A stretch of 64,000 bases of DNA from JAWPMT01 sp965267435 (lineage in GTDB: Bacteria > Bacteroidota > Bacteroidia > Cytophagales > Cyclobacteriaceae). Position 1 is the stretch's first letter. Each line of letters starts with the position of its first letter. The translations under genes were made by a program, and so were the position numbers. The stretch is taken from NCBI GenBank assembly GCA_965267435.1, contig OZ253960.1, forward strand, positions 4,402,001 through 4,466,000, read 5' to 3'. Of the stretch, positions 50,409-59,774 are shown piece after piece. The notes below the pieces were generated by a model that saw only the letters and a list, made by a program, of their open reading frames with translations, had not been told where the DNA came from and made no database searches.

Positions 50409-50861
50409 ATGAAATACTGGCTCCTACTCCTGTGGATTGGCCATAGCTTCTGGTCACACGCACAGGACAACTTCGATACCTGCTACACGCTCGAGGATTA
50501 TGGTGGGATGTGGCCACAATATTTCCAAATACAATCGGGCTTCGAAGGCGGTCTTTACGAATTGAAAAAGCAGGTCATTCAGCAGGACCTTAACCTCCAC
50601 GAAGCCACAGATGGCTATTACACCATCCGGTTCATCATCAATTGCAATGGGCACATTGGGCGATTCGAACCAATGGCCTGCGATGAAAAATATGGCGAGA
50701 TACCATTTGATCCCGAACTGGCCCAGGGCTTGATCAGGGTATTGAGTGATCTCCAAGGATGGAAGGCAGGAAAGCAAGGCAACGGGCTCGCCCTTGATAG
50801 CCAGAAATTCCTGACCTTCATTGTTTCTGATGGGCAGCTAACGGACATCGTACCGAAATGA
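50409..50861 (+). CDS. Secreted TonB-C-like hypothetical protein
   Basis: I start this at ATG 50409, giving the signal peptide MKYWLLLLWIGHSFWSHAQ (150 aa); the longer frame crosses the tRNA and terminator. The mature part (YYTIRFIINCNGHIGRFEPMACDEKYGEIPFDPELAQGLIRVLSDLQGWKAGKQGNG) resembles the C-terminal beta-alpha-beta domain of TonB-related proteins in Bacteroidota, without a membrane anchor or Pro-rich spacer. Function is unknown. The TPR lipoprotein gene overlaps its stop by four bases. Confidence 0.7.
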   Translation: MKYWLLLLWIGHSFWSHAQDNFDTCYTLEDYGGMWPQYFQIQSGFEGGLYELKKQVIQQDLNLHEATDGYYTIRFIINCNGHIGRFEPMACDEKYGEIPFDPELAQGLIRVLSDLQGWKAGKQGNGLALDSQKFLTFIVSDGQLTDIVPK

Positions 50862-51694
50862 GGAGCACGCACTACTTGCTGATGTTGTTGATTTGGTGGG
50901 CGGCCGCCTGTCAGAGTGAGAAGGAGAGGCTGGTTACGGCCGAGGAAATCGCCCAATCCGATGCCTACCTCGAGAGGGCCAATTCGACCCGTCAGGGGTC
51001 AAACGCTTGGTACGCGCTTCTCGATACCGCCATCCAACTAAACCCCAACAACGCGACCGCATGGCGAGAGAAATCCGTTTGGTATACCAAGACAGGAGAC
51101 TACGCTAAAGCCTATTCGCTTTTGGACCGGGCGGTGGAACTCGATCCCATGGATGCCCTGGGCTATCGCGGCTGGCTGAAGTTGTATAAGACACACAACT
51201 ATCAAGGAGCCATTGAGGACCTATCAGCTTTTCAGGCGCTACATCAGGAAACATCCTATCCCTGGGGAGAGAATGTCTACTACCTGATTGGCACCGCCTA
51301 CCTAGGGATGAGGGAGTACAGCAAGGCCATCTCCTACCTGGACCAATGCATCAACGAAGTAACCGAGGAGAGCGGCGAAAAATGGGTGGACGTTTACGCA
51401 TGGATCAATCGGGGTCTGGCCTACATGAGACTGGGAGACCTGCCAAGCGCACGAGCGGATTTTCAAAAGACATTGGTGTATGCCCCACAATGCCCTGAAG
51501 CCTACTTCTATCTCGCCAAATCCTACTTCGAGGAAGGCAATCGGGCAGAAGGATGCCAACACTTGTCAGAATGCCGCAGGCTCTTTGACGCGGGTTATGG
51601 CAAAGGTGATCCCTACAAAGACTTCAATTTTCAGATCTACAGCGGCCAGATCTCCGACGTGGCTTTTGACGAGGATTGCTCAACGCTGGATTAA
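50858..51694 (+). CDS. TPR-repeat lipoprotein
   Basis: This is a 278-residue lipoprotein (signal LLMLLIWWAAACQSEK, lipobox AAAC) built of tetratricopeptide repeats: NATAWREKSVWYTKTGDYAKAYSLLDRAVELDP, NVYYLIGTAYLGMREYSKAISYLDQCIN, DVYAWINRGLAYMRLGDLPSARADFQKTLVYAP, and EAYFYLAKSYFEEGNRAEGCQHL. TPRs mediate protein contacts. It is translationally coupled (ATGA) to the small secreted protein before it, which may be a partner. Confidence 0.88.
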   Translation: MRSTHYLLMLLIWWAAACQSEKERLVTAEEIAQSDAYLERANSTRQGSNAWYALLDTAIQLNPNNATAWREKSVWYTKTGDYAKAYSLLDRAVELDPMDALGYRGWLKLYKTHNYQGAIEDLSAFQALHQETSYPWGENVYYLIGTAYLGMREYSKAISYLDQCINEVTEESGEKWVDVYAWINRGLAYMRLGDLPSARADFQKTLVYAPQCPEAYFYLAKSYFEEGNRAEGCQHLSECRRLFDAGYGKGDPYKDFNFQIYSGQISDVAFDEDCSTLD

Positions 51695-51806
51695 GAGCTA
51701 AAGTCCTCAGAATCATGTAAATTACTAGTACCAATTTTTTGCCAGCAGCTGCTCTTTCTCACGGTCACATTTCACCTGAGTCCAAGTAATCTGTTGGTCG
51801 GTACCC

Positions 51807-53999
51807 ATGAAGCCGCAATTAATAACGGTGGCGCTACTTCTACTTGTAGCCACCCCTGGCGACGGTCGAAACCTATTGACTATCCCTCGCACAAACGGGG
51901 AAATCAAAATAGATGGTCGGGTAGACGAACGCCTTTGGGAATCGATTGAGCCATTACCTCTTACTATGCACTGGCCAGACTTCCGAGGCAAGAGCGATGA
52001 GAAGACGCTGATCAGATTGGCCTATGACAACAATTATCTGTATGTAAGCGCTATCTGCTACGACTCACAACCTGATAAGATCCAAGCCACGACCTTTCAA
52101 AGAGATGGGTGGGGTTTGCAAATGGACCAGATTGCCATTGGTTTAGATCCCTATAATGACAATGAAAACCTGCTGTTTTTTGTTGTCACGCCGTCCGGAT
52201 CCAGAATCGATGCTGCCATCAAAAACGACGCCCAGGGCGATGATGCCGCCAGCACGTCATGGAACAGCTACTGGATTGCCAATTCGACAATAGATGAGAA
52301 TGGCTGGCAAACCGAGCTGAGGATACCCTTCGGCAGTCTTCGATTCCAGGAGGTAGACGATAAGGTGACCATGGGCCTCATCGCCTACAGGTACACGGCC
52401 AGAAACAAGGAAATGAACATCTACCCGGCCATACCTCCGGATTGGGGCATCTGGAGTTTCGCAAAAGCCTCCCAGGCGCAGGACGTCCAGTTCGAATCGG
52501 TCCAGAACAAGCGGCCCTGGTACACCTCTCCTTACCTCTTGGCGGGCCTTGGCTATCATCACGAACATCAGGAGGAGCAAATGGAGAAAATCGATGATGA
52601 CAACCTGCAGGTAGGTCTGGATGTGCAGCACGCCCTGACTGACAACCTCAACCTGGACCTTTCTGTCAATACCGATTTCGCACAAGTAGAAGCCGACAAC
52701 CAACAGGTGAATCTCTCCCGCTTTTCGCTGTTCTTTCCCGAAAAACGCCGATTCTTTCTGGAGCGGGCCAGCACCTTCGACTTCAAGTTTGAGGATAACA
52801 ACAACATGTTCTACAGCCGTAGGATCGGCATTGAAGATGGTAATCTTATCCCCTTGTACGGCGGCATTCGGATGGTGAGCAGATTGGACAAGTGGGACCT
52901 GGGGGTGATCAATATGCAATCGCGATCGAAGGATGACATCCCCTCCACCAACTATGGTGTCTTAAGAGTAAGACGCAATGTGCTCAACCCCCGATCATAT
53001 ATAGGCGGTATGCTCACGACCAGAATCGATGAAAACAACAATCAAAACCTGGTGTATGGCATCGATGGGATCATCAATGTCTTCAAGCAGGATTACTTGC
53101 AGGTAAGTCTCGCTCAATCGTACGATTCGCCAGATACGCTTAATACCACCTTCCCCGAGAGGACCCGCGCCTACATCATGTGGGAAAACAGGATCATTAA
53201 TGGATTCGGTTACCGATTCAGCTATTCCAATGTGGGCCAACATTACAATCCCGGCGTGGGATTTGAGCGCCGCCTGAACTTCACACAATTTGGGGACCAG
53301 CTCTTTTACAGCTGGTTTGCACCGGAGTCTTCGAAGCTGCGCCAGACCACCATTACCCTTATGGGCAATATCTCCTTGAACAATGCCAGCAGGGATATTG
53401 AGACTTATAACCTGGGTCTCTCCTCCAGTTGGGAATGGAACCGAGGAAGCCAGCTCAATATCGCATTGACCAATTTCCATGACAATGTCCCCGAAGCTTT
53501 TGATTTGTCAGAGGACATAAGGATTGCGGCGGGTTCATATGACAATGTTTCCGGTACTATCACTTACAGAACACCACCGGTAAGCTTCTTCAGGGCAACA
53601 TTCATCGGTCAGCTTGGCACTTTCTATGGAGGGGAACTAAAACAGATATCGGCTACTCCAGAACTGGTGATATCTAAGTATTTCCAGGCCTCAGCGTTTT
53701 ATGCCTACACGCTCATCAATTTTGAAAACGAGACCGACTTCAAATCCCACCTGGGTCGGCTCAATTTGACCACCTCGCTCAATGTCAAGTGGACCTTGAA
53801 TACCTTCATCCAGTTCAATTCCCTTGAAAAGATCAATGCCATCAACGCAAGGCTGAGATATGCCCCGATTGATGGCAACGATCTTTATGTGGTCTACAAT
53901 GAGACGTTAAATTCCGAAAACTACTTCGGCGATACCACCCTTCCCCTATCCGAAAATAGAGCCGTGATCGTGAAGTATATTCACACCTTCATGTTGTAG
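51807..53999 (+). CDS. DUF5916 outer-membrane protein with CBM9-like domain
   Basis: This 730-residue exported protein starts MKPQLITVALLLLVATPGDG. Residues ~25-215 form a CBM9-like sandwich (EIKIDGRVDERLWESIEPLPL, LIRLAYDNNYLYVSAICYDSQ, GWQTELRIPFGSLRF). From ~240 to the end is a DUF5916 region with amphipathic strands typical of an outer-membrane beta-barrel, including NLDLSVNTDFAQVEADNQQVNLSRFSLFFPEKRRFFLE and FYSRRIGI, ending AVIVKYIHTFML. This pairing is common in Bacteroidota; the ligand is unknown. The 112-nt upstream gap shows no clear promoter. It converges on the permease gene nine bases away. Confidence 0.9.
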   Translation: MKPQLITVALLLLVATPGDGRNLLTIPRTNGEIKIDGRVDERLWESIEPLPLTMHWPDFRGKSDEKTLIRLAYDNNYLYVSAICYDSQPDKIQATTFQRDGWGLQMDQIAIGLDPYNDNENLLFFVVTPSGSRIDAAIKNDAQGDDAASTSWNSYWIANSTIDENGWQTELRIPFGSLRFQEVDDKVTMGLIAYRYTARNKEMNIYPAIPPDWGIWSFAKASQAQDVQFESVQNKRPWYTSPYLLAGLGYHHEHQEEQMEKIDDDNLQVGLDVQHALTDNLNLDLSVNTDFAQVEADNQQVNLSRFSLFFPEKRRFFLERASTFDFKFEDNNNMFYSRRIGIEDGNLIPLYGGIRMVSRLDKWDLGVINMQSRSKDDIPSTNYGVLRVRRNVLNPRSYIGGMLTTRIDENNNQNLVYGIDGIINVFKQDYLQVSLAQSYDSPDTLNTTFPERTRAYIMWENRIINGFGYRFSYSNVGQHYNPGVGFERRLNFTQFGDQLFYSWFAPESSKLRQTTITLMGNISLNNASRDIETYNLGLSSSWEWNRGSQLNIALTNFHDNVPEAFDLSEDIRIAAGSYDNVSGTITYRTPPVSFFRATFIGQLGTFYGGELKQISATPELVISKYFQASAFYAYTLINFENETDFKSHLGRLNLTTSLNVKWTLNTFIQFNSLEKINAINARLRYAPIDGNDLYVVYNETLNSENYFGDTTLPLSENRAVIVKYIHTFML

Positions 54000-54007
54000 G
54001 TCCAAAC

Positions 54008-56683
54008 TCATTCGTCCTTGAGGCACTCCACTGGATTCACCAGCGAGGCCTTGATGGTCTGATACGATATGGATACCATCGTCAATATTGCAGCCACGAA
54101 GACTGGTGCCGCAATCACGAAGACAGATATCGATGTCTTATACACGAAAGTGTCTAGCCAGCCGGACATGAACCAGTAGGCTATTGGAACAGCTACCACG
54201 AATCCAATCACCAGCAGGAGCAGGAATCGGCTGCTGATGAGGAACAGAATCTTTGCCAGCGAAGCCCCAAGTACCTTGCGGATACCTATCTCCTTGATCT
54301 TGGTTTCGATGACAAATCCGACCATACCAATAAGGCCCAGGCAGCTGATAAGGACAGCGACACCCGTAAAGACCTTGATGACCTGACTCAAGCGCTCTTC
54401 CTGCAAGTATTGATCGGCAAAAAGGTCATCCAGGAACCGGTAGTTGGCAGTAGTCTCCGGGTCGAATTGCGCCCAGGTCTCGTCGATATGCGCCAACGTC
54501 TCTGAAAGCCCTTCGGGCTTTACCTTCAGGCTAATGCGACGATAGCCCCGATTCATATGTAGCATGACCATCGGCACTATAGGTGTCTTCAGAGACTCGA
54601 AGTGAAAGTCCTCCACAACACCGATGATCCTCCCGGTATATCTGCCCCCGTAGGTCATCCGCTGTCCTATGGCATCCTCGGGGGTGGCGAAATCCATTCG
54701 TTCTACGCACCTCCGGTTGACAATGTAATAGCCGATGCTATCTTTTATTATCTCCTGCTCCCGGACGAAATCCTCACCAGCGATGAGGTCGATCTCAAAA
54801 GTGCTGACAAAGTCGTGGTCTACCCGAATGAATGGCAGTCTAAAGTCCATCCTGACGGCGGTATCTCCCTTGTAAATGGATGAGCCCATGTTGTCCAGCA
54901 GTCTCCCAGTGGGAATCCTCGAAGCATAGGTGGCCTGTAAAATATTGGGGTGATTGGTCAGCTCTTGTTTGAATGTCTCCAAATTGCCAATTCCTCGGCT
55001 TAATGGGATGTGTATAATTTGATCACGTCGGTAGCCGGCATCGGTGTTATTGATAAAGGACATTTGACTTTCAATGACTAATATGGCGAAAATGAGGGCG
55101 ATGGTTACCGAGTATTGGAAGGTCACCAAAACAGACCGGAAATTCCACTTGTTTGCATTGACCGCCTGCTCGCCCTTCAGGGCCTGGATCAAGCTGATCC
55201 TTGACAGGAACATCGCCGGATAAAATCCTGCGAGAACCCCGACCACAAGGAGAACCAGAAGCGTCACAATCAGCAGTTGCCCATTCGCGATGATAGACAG
55301 TGAAAGGCTTTTGTCCACGAAGTTGTTCAATGGATCCAAAGCAAGGAATACTAGAACCAATGCAACGGGAAATGACACAATCGTCACGAGAGATGACTCA
55401 GTCAGAAACTGTCTAATTAGGGTGCCTCGACCCGCACCAGAGACCTTTCGAACCCCGATCTCCTTCATCCTGCGAGTGAAGTGGCTAGTTGCCAGATTCA
55501 TGTAATTCACACAGGCAACAAGTAGCAACAGGATGCCTACAATAGAGAAAATATACACCTGTTGAATACTTCCGTTGGCCTCATATTCTCCTTCCAAATT
55601 ATGATGCAGATGAATACTTGTGATCGGCTGAAATTCGAACTCATAAAAGTCAGCTGCTGGTCTGCCATTCCTTTGACCGATGTACTTGTCAAAAAACTCC
55701 TTGGTAAGTTGCGGGGCATCGGGGAGCGTATTCGCTGGGTCGAGCATAATGAAGGTCATCCAGTTGTAGTTGCCGCCCACATTGTTCATGGCGTCCTCAC
55801 CAAACAACTGCTCAATGAATCTTATTGGGGCAAGGTACTCGAAGTGGAAGTGCTGCTGCGGGGGCATGTCCTCGATGACACCCGTCACTTCAAAAGGCGC
55901 CCCTTGCCCATCTCTCGATAGGTCGATCGTTTTACCCAATATGTCCTGGTCGCGCCAGTCTGTGCCAAACAGCCTGATAGCGCTGGCCTCAGTAAGTACG
56001 AGGGACGTTAATCCTTGAAAGGCGGTTTCCGGCTCGCCTATGATGAATGGAAAGGAAAAGATGTCAAACACGTCGTCATCAGCAAAAATCACTGGCTCAG
56101 ATGGGAACTTCTGCTCTCCTACCTGCAAATCCGGGAAGGCCCACGGAAAGAATCGAGTGGAGTGAGTGATGGCGCTGTAATCTTCCTTCAATCGCTGCGC
56201 ATGCCCCGCAGAAGCAAAGGCCCAGTGACGTGACAGCTGGCCGTCTTGTGAAAAATTCTTCACCGTCACCCGATAGATGCGGTCGGCATTGTCAAAGTGT
56301 CTATCATAGCTCAGCTCGTCATTGACAAAAAGCGAAATGAGCATGAAAGCCGCAAGGCCCGTAGATAGTCCGAGCACATTGATTACGGTACTGGACTTGT
56401 ACTTCCACAAATTGCGGACCCCGATTTTGATGTAATTTCTAAACATAGTAGTTGAGTTTTCGACCGGCTCAATCGGGTCAGGCTTGCGCATCATGCTCGG
56501 CTTAAAGAGCCTGATTACCTGCCAATTGTACCAGTAATTAGCTTTTGTTTTTGAGTTTTTTCTTCTTTTAAAATGAAATTCCTCTTCAAGGTCTCCCTGG
56601 ATATCCTCGTAGTAAGAGGGTCTGAGAAACCACCTTAGAAACCTGGTAGACCAATTCGGAGGAGATTGACCTTTGATTTCCAC
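54008..56683 (-). CDS. FtsX/MacB-type ABC transporter permease with N-terminal permease prefix domain
   Basis: I start this 891-residue protein at the GTG at 56683 (VEIKGQSPPNWSTRFLRWFLRP): GGAG lies five bases upstream and the permease prefix domain begins there; the longer frame runs into padR. Residues ~1-75 are the prefix domain (YYEDIQGDLEEEFHF). Then come MacB_PCD and FtsX modules twice: a first helix at VINVLGLSTGLAAFMLISLFV, three helices near 385-510 (FSIVGILLLLVACVNYMNLATSHFTRRMKEIGVRKVSGAG), and the second set including VAVLISCLGLIGMVGFVIETKIKEIGIRKVLGAS. No ATPase is adjacent. Such permeases export peptides or lipids or act as mechanotransmitters. It is controlled with padR, 11 nt upstream. 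Confidence 0.9.
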   Translation of the reverse strand: MEIKGQSPPNWSTRFLRWFLRPSYYEDIQGDLEEEFHFKRRKNSKTKANYWYNWQVIRLFKPSMMRKPDPIEPVENSTTMFRNYIKIGVRNLWKYKSSTVINVLGLSTGLAAFMLISLFVNDELSYDRHFDNADRIYRVTVKNFSQDGQLSRHWAFASAGHAQRLKEDYSAITHSTRFFPWAFPDLQVGEQKFPSEPVIFADDDVFDIFSFPFIIGEPETAFQGLTSLVLTEASAIRLFGTDWRDQDILGKTIDLSRDGQGAPFEVTGVIEDMPPQQHFHFEYLAPIRFIEQLFGEDAMNNVGGNYNWMTFIMLDPANTLPDAPQLTKEFFDKYIGQRNGRPAADFYEFEFQPITSIHLHHNLEGEYEANGSIQQVYIFSIVGILLLLVACVNYMNLATSHFTRRMKEIGVRKVSGAGRGTLIRQFLTESSLVTIVSFPVALVLVFLALDPLNNFVDKSLSLSIIANGQLLIVTLLVLLVVGVLAGFYPAMFLSRISLIQALKGEQAVNANKWNFRSVLVTFQYSVTIALIFAILVIESQMSFINNTDAGYRRDQIIHIPLSRGIGNLETFKQELTNHPNILQATYASRIPTGRLLDNMGSSIYKGDTAVRMDFRLPFIRVDHDFVSTFEIDLIAGEDFVREQEIIKDSIGYYIVNRRCVERMDFATPEDAIGQRMTYGGRYTGRIIGVVEDFHFESLKTPIVPMVMLHMNRGYRRISLKVKPEGLSETLAHIDETWAQFDPETTANYRFLDDLFADQYLQEERLSQVIKVFTGVAVLISCLGLIGMVGFVIETKIKEIGIRKVLGASLAKILFLISSRFLLLLVIGFVVAVPIAYWFMSGWLDTFVYKTSISVFVIAAPVFVAAILTMVSISYQTIKASLVNPVECLKDE

Positions 56684-56694
56684 ACTGTCTCCAC

Positions 56695-57072
56695 TTAATT
56701 GTGAAATCCATAGGAAGAGCGAGCAACAGCGACCAGGTAATGAGCAAAATCGAAAGACATCTTGGGTACGGCATCCCACAGCTTCATTCGCACATCCTTT
56801 GTGTAATCCAAAGCCTGCTTCCCTGTCCGTGTCACTTTGAAATAGCGCTTGCGCTTCCCTCCACGTACGGCAGTAGCCTCACCCAGATGGGATTCCAGGT
56901 AGCCCTTCTTTTCCATGCGCCGAAGTGCTGTCTGTAGGGCACTTACGCTAACACTACGGGCAGTGCGCTCTTCAATCTCTTGCCGTAGGAGTACACCATA
57001 GGCCTCATGCTGCAAAATGGCAACAGTCAGCAGCACGATCTCTTCAAATTCGCCTAATTGAAATTCCTTCAT
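56695..57072 (-). CDS. PadR family transcriptional regulator
   Basis: This 125-residue winged-helix regulator begins MKEFQLGEFEEIVLLTVAILQHEAYGVLLRQEIEERT and continues with the recognition helix and wing SVSALQTALRRMEKKGYLESHLGEATAVRGGKRKRYFKVTRTGKQAL. The C-terminal helix that dimerises PadR proteins is fairly short. PadR regulators usually repress their own operon and a neighbouring transporter. Here the permease gene follows 11 nt later. Two exact tandem copies of a 26-bp AT-rich sequence at 57086-57137 sit where an operator is expected. Confidence 0.95.
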   Translation of the reverse strand: MKEFQLGEFEEIVLLTVAILQHEAYGVLLRQEIEERTARSVSVSALQTALRRMEKKGYLESHLGEATAVRGGKRKRYFKVTRTGKQALDYTKDVRMKLWDAVPKMSFDFAHYLVAVARSSYGFHN

Positions 57073-57085
57073 GTCTCTTTAGCAA

Positions 57086-57137
57086 AATTTATTAAACTTC
57101 TAAATGTAAATTTAATATAAAATTCCTAAACGTAAAT
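57086..57137. promoter_or_regulatory. Two tandem 26-bp direct repeats, candidate PadR operator
   Basis: On the minus strand the two copies (57137-57112 and 57111-57086) each begin ATTTACnTTTAGnAnTTT and abut with no gap. They agree in 17 of the first 22 positions. They lie 14-65 nt before the padR ATG and overlap the expected promoter (AT-rich, with TAAATTTTG near the gene). They also lie 50 nt before the divergent methyltransferase gene. Confidence 0.6.
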
Positions 57138-57186
57138 ATTATCGGCGGGTTGCAGGTACCAGCGGTTCCATCAGTAAATTGGCATT

Positions 57187-58386
57187 GTGGAAACTGAGCA
57201 ATTTGAATTTCTGCTGAGCGATTATGCGCGGTCCTTTGTCCGTGACCACGAAAAGGACGACCTCAATAAGCTGTTGCTCAATCCGCCTCCAGGGAGCGAT
57301 CGGAACATTCGCTGGTTAGTCGAGCAAATACAAAGTCGTAGAAAGGCCGAGGGAAAGCTACCACAGTGGTATGGAAATAGGGACCTTGTCTACCCTCCAC
57401 CTCTCTCTCTGGAACAGTCCTCATCCGAAACCACAGCAGCGTACAAATCACAATTGGTCGGTGGTCCCAGGCTGGTGGACTTGACCGGTGGCATGGGCAT
57501 TGACTGCCTGCAAATGAGCGAGAAGTTTGAGGAGACGGACTACGTGGAGCGGAATGAGCCACTCTGCGAACTGATGCGGCACAACTCCAACGCACTCGGT
57601 AAGGACATGCGAATACACCATCTGGAGGCGGCTGATTTTCTCAAATCTTATCCTGCCAAGGTCTTCACGGACACGACATTCTTCTTAGATCCTGCACGAA
57701 GAAACCTGAATAAGGAAAAGGTGGTCCTGCTGGAAGATTGCGAACCCAACGTGCTGACGATCATCCCCAAATTGCTCTCAGCAGGGGCTACAATTCTCTT
57801 GAAGACTAGCCCCATGCTGGACATCTCTTCTGTCACACATGGCTTGCCTGCTGTAAATGAGATACATATTGTGGCGGTCAAAAATGAGGTCAAGGAGCTC
57901 CTGTTTCATTTTAATGCTAAGACCACCGAAGATCCCATTGTGACAGCCGTCAATCTCAAATCAGATCACCCGGCATTAACCTTTCGTCGCCAGGAAGAAG
58001 ATGTGGCTGCAATACAAGTGCTCTCGGATGATCACGTTTTGGGACGGTATCTGTATGAGCCCAATGCCGCTGTGCTCAAGGCAGGCGCTTTCAAAATAGT
58101 TGCTGAGAGATACCAATTGCGCAAGCTGGCTACTCACTCACATTTGTACACGGCTGAGGAAATTGTTGAAGCCTTTCCAGGTCGCACATTTGAAATCTTG
58201 TCCGTCCTAGATAAAAAGACATTGAAGCAACTTAGCAAGGAACCAATCCATGTAATATCGCGCAACCACCCGTTGAAGGTTCCGGCGATTAGAACTCAAT
58301 TCAAGCTCAAGGAAGGTGGCAGTGACTATATTATTGCATCAAGGATTGGCACGCAACCAGTGCTAGTACATGCGCGACTGATCTGA
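57187..58386 (+). CDS. SAM-dependent methyltransferase with PG_1098/THUMP-like domains
   Basis: This is a 399-residue class I methyltransferase. It opens with a GTG; no upstream or nearby ATG fits. The N-terminal ~70 residues are helical and resemble the PG_1098-type ferredoxin-like region. The SAM site is LVDLTGGMGIDCLQMSEKF (near residue 97), with acidic VERNEPLCELM and the DPPY-like FFLDPARRNLNKEKV. The C-terminal ~120 residues (KIVAERYQLRKLATHSHLYT...IHVISRNHPLKVPAIR) match the THUMP-like end of these Bacteroidota proteins. RNA is the likely substrate, but this is inferred from the family. Confidence 0.87.
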   Translation: METEQFEFLLSDYARSFVRDHEKDDLNKLLLNPPPGSDRNIRWLVEQIQSRRKAEGKLPQWYGNRDLVYPPPLSLEQSSSETTAAYKSQLVGGPRLVDLTGGMGIDCLQMSEKFEETDYVERNEPLCELMRHNSNALGKDMRIHHLEAADFLKSYPAKVFTDTTFFLDPARRNLNKEKVVLLEDCEPNVLTIIPKLLSAGATILLKTSPMLDISSVTHGLPAVNEIHIVAVKNEVKELLFHFNAKTTEDPIVTAVNLKSDHPALTFRRQEEDVAAIQVLSDDHVLGRYLYEPNAAVLKAGAFKIVAERYQLRKLATHSHLYTAEEIVEAFPGRTFEILSVLDKKTLKQLSKEPIHVISRNHPLKVPAIRTQFKLKEGGSDYIIASRIGTQPVLVHARLI

Positions 58387-58481
58387 TAAAAAACAAAGCT
58401 CCCCGGCACTCACCATTTTTGGTGGGAGGCCAGAGAGCTCGATACCAAATAGCCCAGTAGCGAAGTGGGTTCTTTCAGCTG

Positions 58482-59615
58482 CTAGTTGATGTCCTCGCCG
58501 TTTTCCAGTTTCTTGATATTCGCCTCGATGGCTGGAGGATTGACGTTGTCTCCCTCCGGAACGTTTTCTTTAGCCAATTGAAGGTATTTGATTGCGTCCT
58601 TGTACTTGCCAAGTGCCGAATATGCTCTGGCAAGGCTGTACTCTGAAGGCCAGGCCCCTTCAAAACGCTTGTGACTGTATTTTCCTACTTCCAGTGCTTT
58701 TTCACCTTCACCCATGCCTATCAGTCTTCGCACATACTGATGGATTTGGCCGGCGGCTACTGTAGGCTCCTTGATGGCTTCATCCATGACGCCCATGGCC
58801 TCTTCTTTCTTTTCTTGCGCAAAAAGAACATTGGCCTTCGTTGTCATGGTCTGGAAATTTTTCTGGCCTATAAAAGGAGCATTCATCGCTGCGTCTGCCC
58901 ACTGCGCTGCCTGATCGTGATAACCGGCACCAGAGGCCCAGTTAGCAGCCTGAGACAGGTTGTTCCACTGGAAGCCCAACTGTCCTGTCAACTCGCTTTT
59001 CACTTGTGCAAGAATGTAATCGTTGTTTTGGGGTACCGCAACAGTGAATGGCAGCTTCTTGTTCTCCCACATAAGAGCGATGGTGGTGGCATCACCCTTA
59101 CGATCAACAAATTCGTAGCTCAGGTACTCTCGGAATTCACCGTCTTCGGGCGTTGCTTCCACGCGCAGCACATCGTTGTCAGGCGAATAAAAAAAGCTCC
59201 CCCAGCTATTGGTCTCTGAAGAGAAAATCAATGTCCATGGGCCCTCCTCTTGGGTAATCACGTGGAAGCCATACTTCCCGGCAGGAATTGCCTCACCCTG
59301 CACAGTGACATCATGTGAAAACTCGATGGTCGTATTTTCATTGGCGCCAGCTCTCCATGGCGATGGATTGTCCTGAGTACTGTTACCAAATCCAAAGGGA
59401 TTGAGTCCGTAAGGTACGACTGTGCCCCATATCTGGCCTTCACGCCCAGCTACATCAGGACTACGATAATCGATTTCTACATAGGCGACAGACCCCATGT
59501 ATTGACGGGTCACGCTTCGTTCGTTTCCTCCGTTCGGTGGTAGGCTCAATTGGGCGGTGGCAAGCTGGGCAAATAAAAACATGCCCAATGCAAAAAAGTA
59601 TGGTTTGAATTTCAT
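58482..59615 (-). CDS. DUF2911 protein with C-terminal TPR repeats
   Basis: I start this secreted 377-residue protein at MKFKPYFFALGMFLFAQLATAQ; the longer frame lacks a signal sequence. Residues ~25-190 are a DUF2911 domain (SVAYVEIDYRSPDVAGREGQIWGTVVPYG, PWRAGANENTTIEFSHDVTVQGEAIPAGKYGFHVI, PWTLIFSSETNSWGSFFY). Residues ~215-365 are helical TPR-type repeats (AAQWADAAMNAPFIGQKNFQTMTTKANVLFAQEKKEEAMGVMDEAI, YSLARAYSALGKYKDAIKYLQLAKE). The combination is common in Bacteroidota; no function is established. It is divergent from the TMEM175-like gene with a 159-nt gap. Confidence 0.9.
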   Translation of the reverse strand: MKFKPYFFALGMFLFAQLATAQLSLPPNGGNERSVTRQYMGSVAYVEIDYRSPDVAGREGQIWGTVVPYGLNPFGFGNSTQDNPSPWRAGANENTTIEFSHDVTVQGEAIPAGKYGFHVITQEEGPWTLIFSSETNSWGSFFYSPDNDVLRVEATPEDGEFREYLSYEFVDRKGDATTIALMWENKKLPFTVAVPQNNDYILAQVKSELTGQLGFQWNNLSQAANWASGAGYHDQAAQWADAAMNAPFIGQKNFQTMTTKANVLFAQEKKEEAMGVMDEAIKEPTVAAGQIHQYVRRLIGMGEGEKALEVGKYSHKRFEGAWPSEYSLARAYSALGKYKDAIKYLQLAKENVPEGDNVNPPAIEANIKKLENGEDIN

Positions 59616-59774
59616 GTATGTTGAGTTTTTGATTTCTACTACTTGGATTAAACCCCTCAGACGATGTAGCGCCCGAAGATTTTTACTTGAGTGGAAAGTC
59701 ACGGATGTGAATGGCAAAATAGAGAGGACAAGAAAGTCCTGTATCTTCACCCGAATAACCCAAACCCGCAATCA

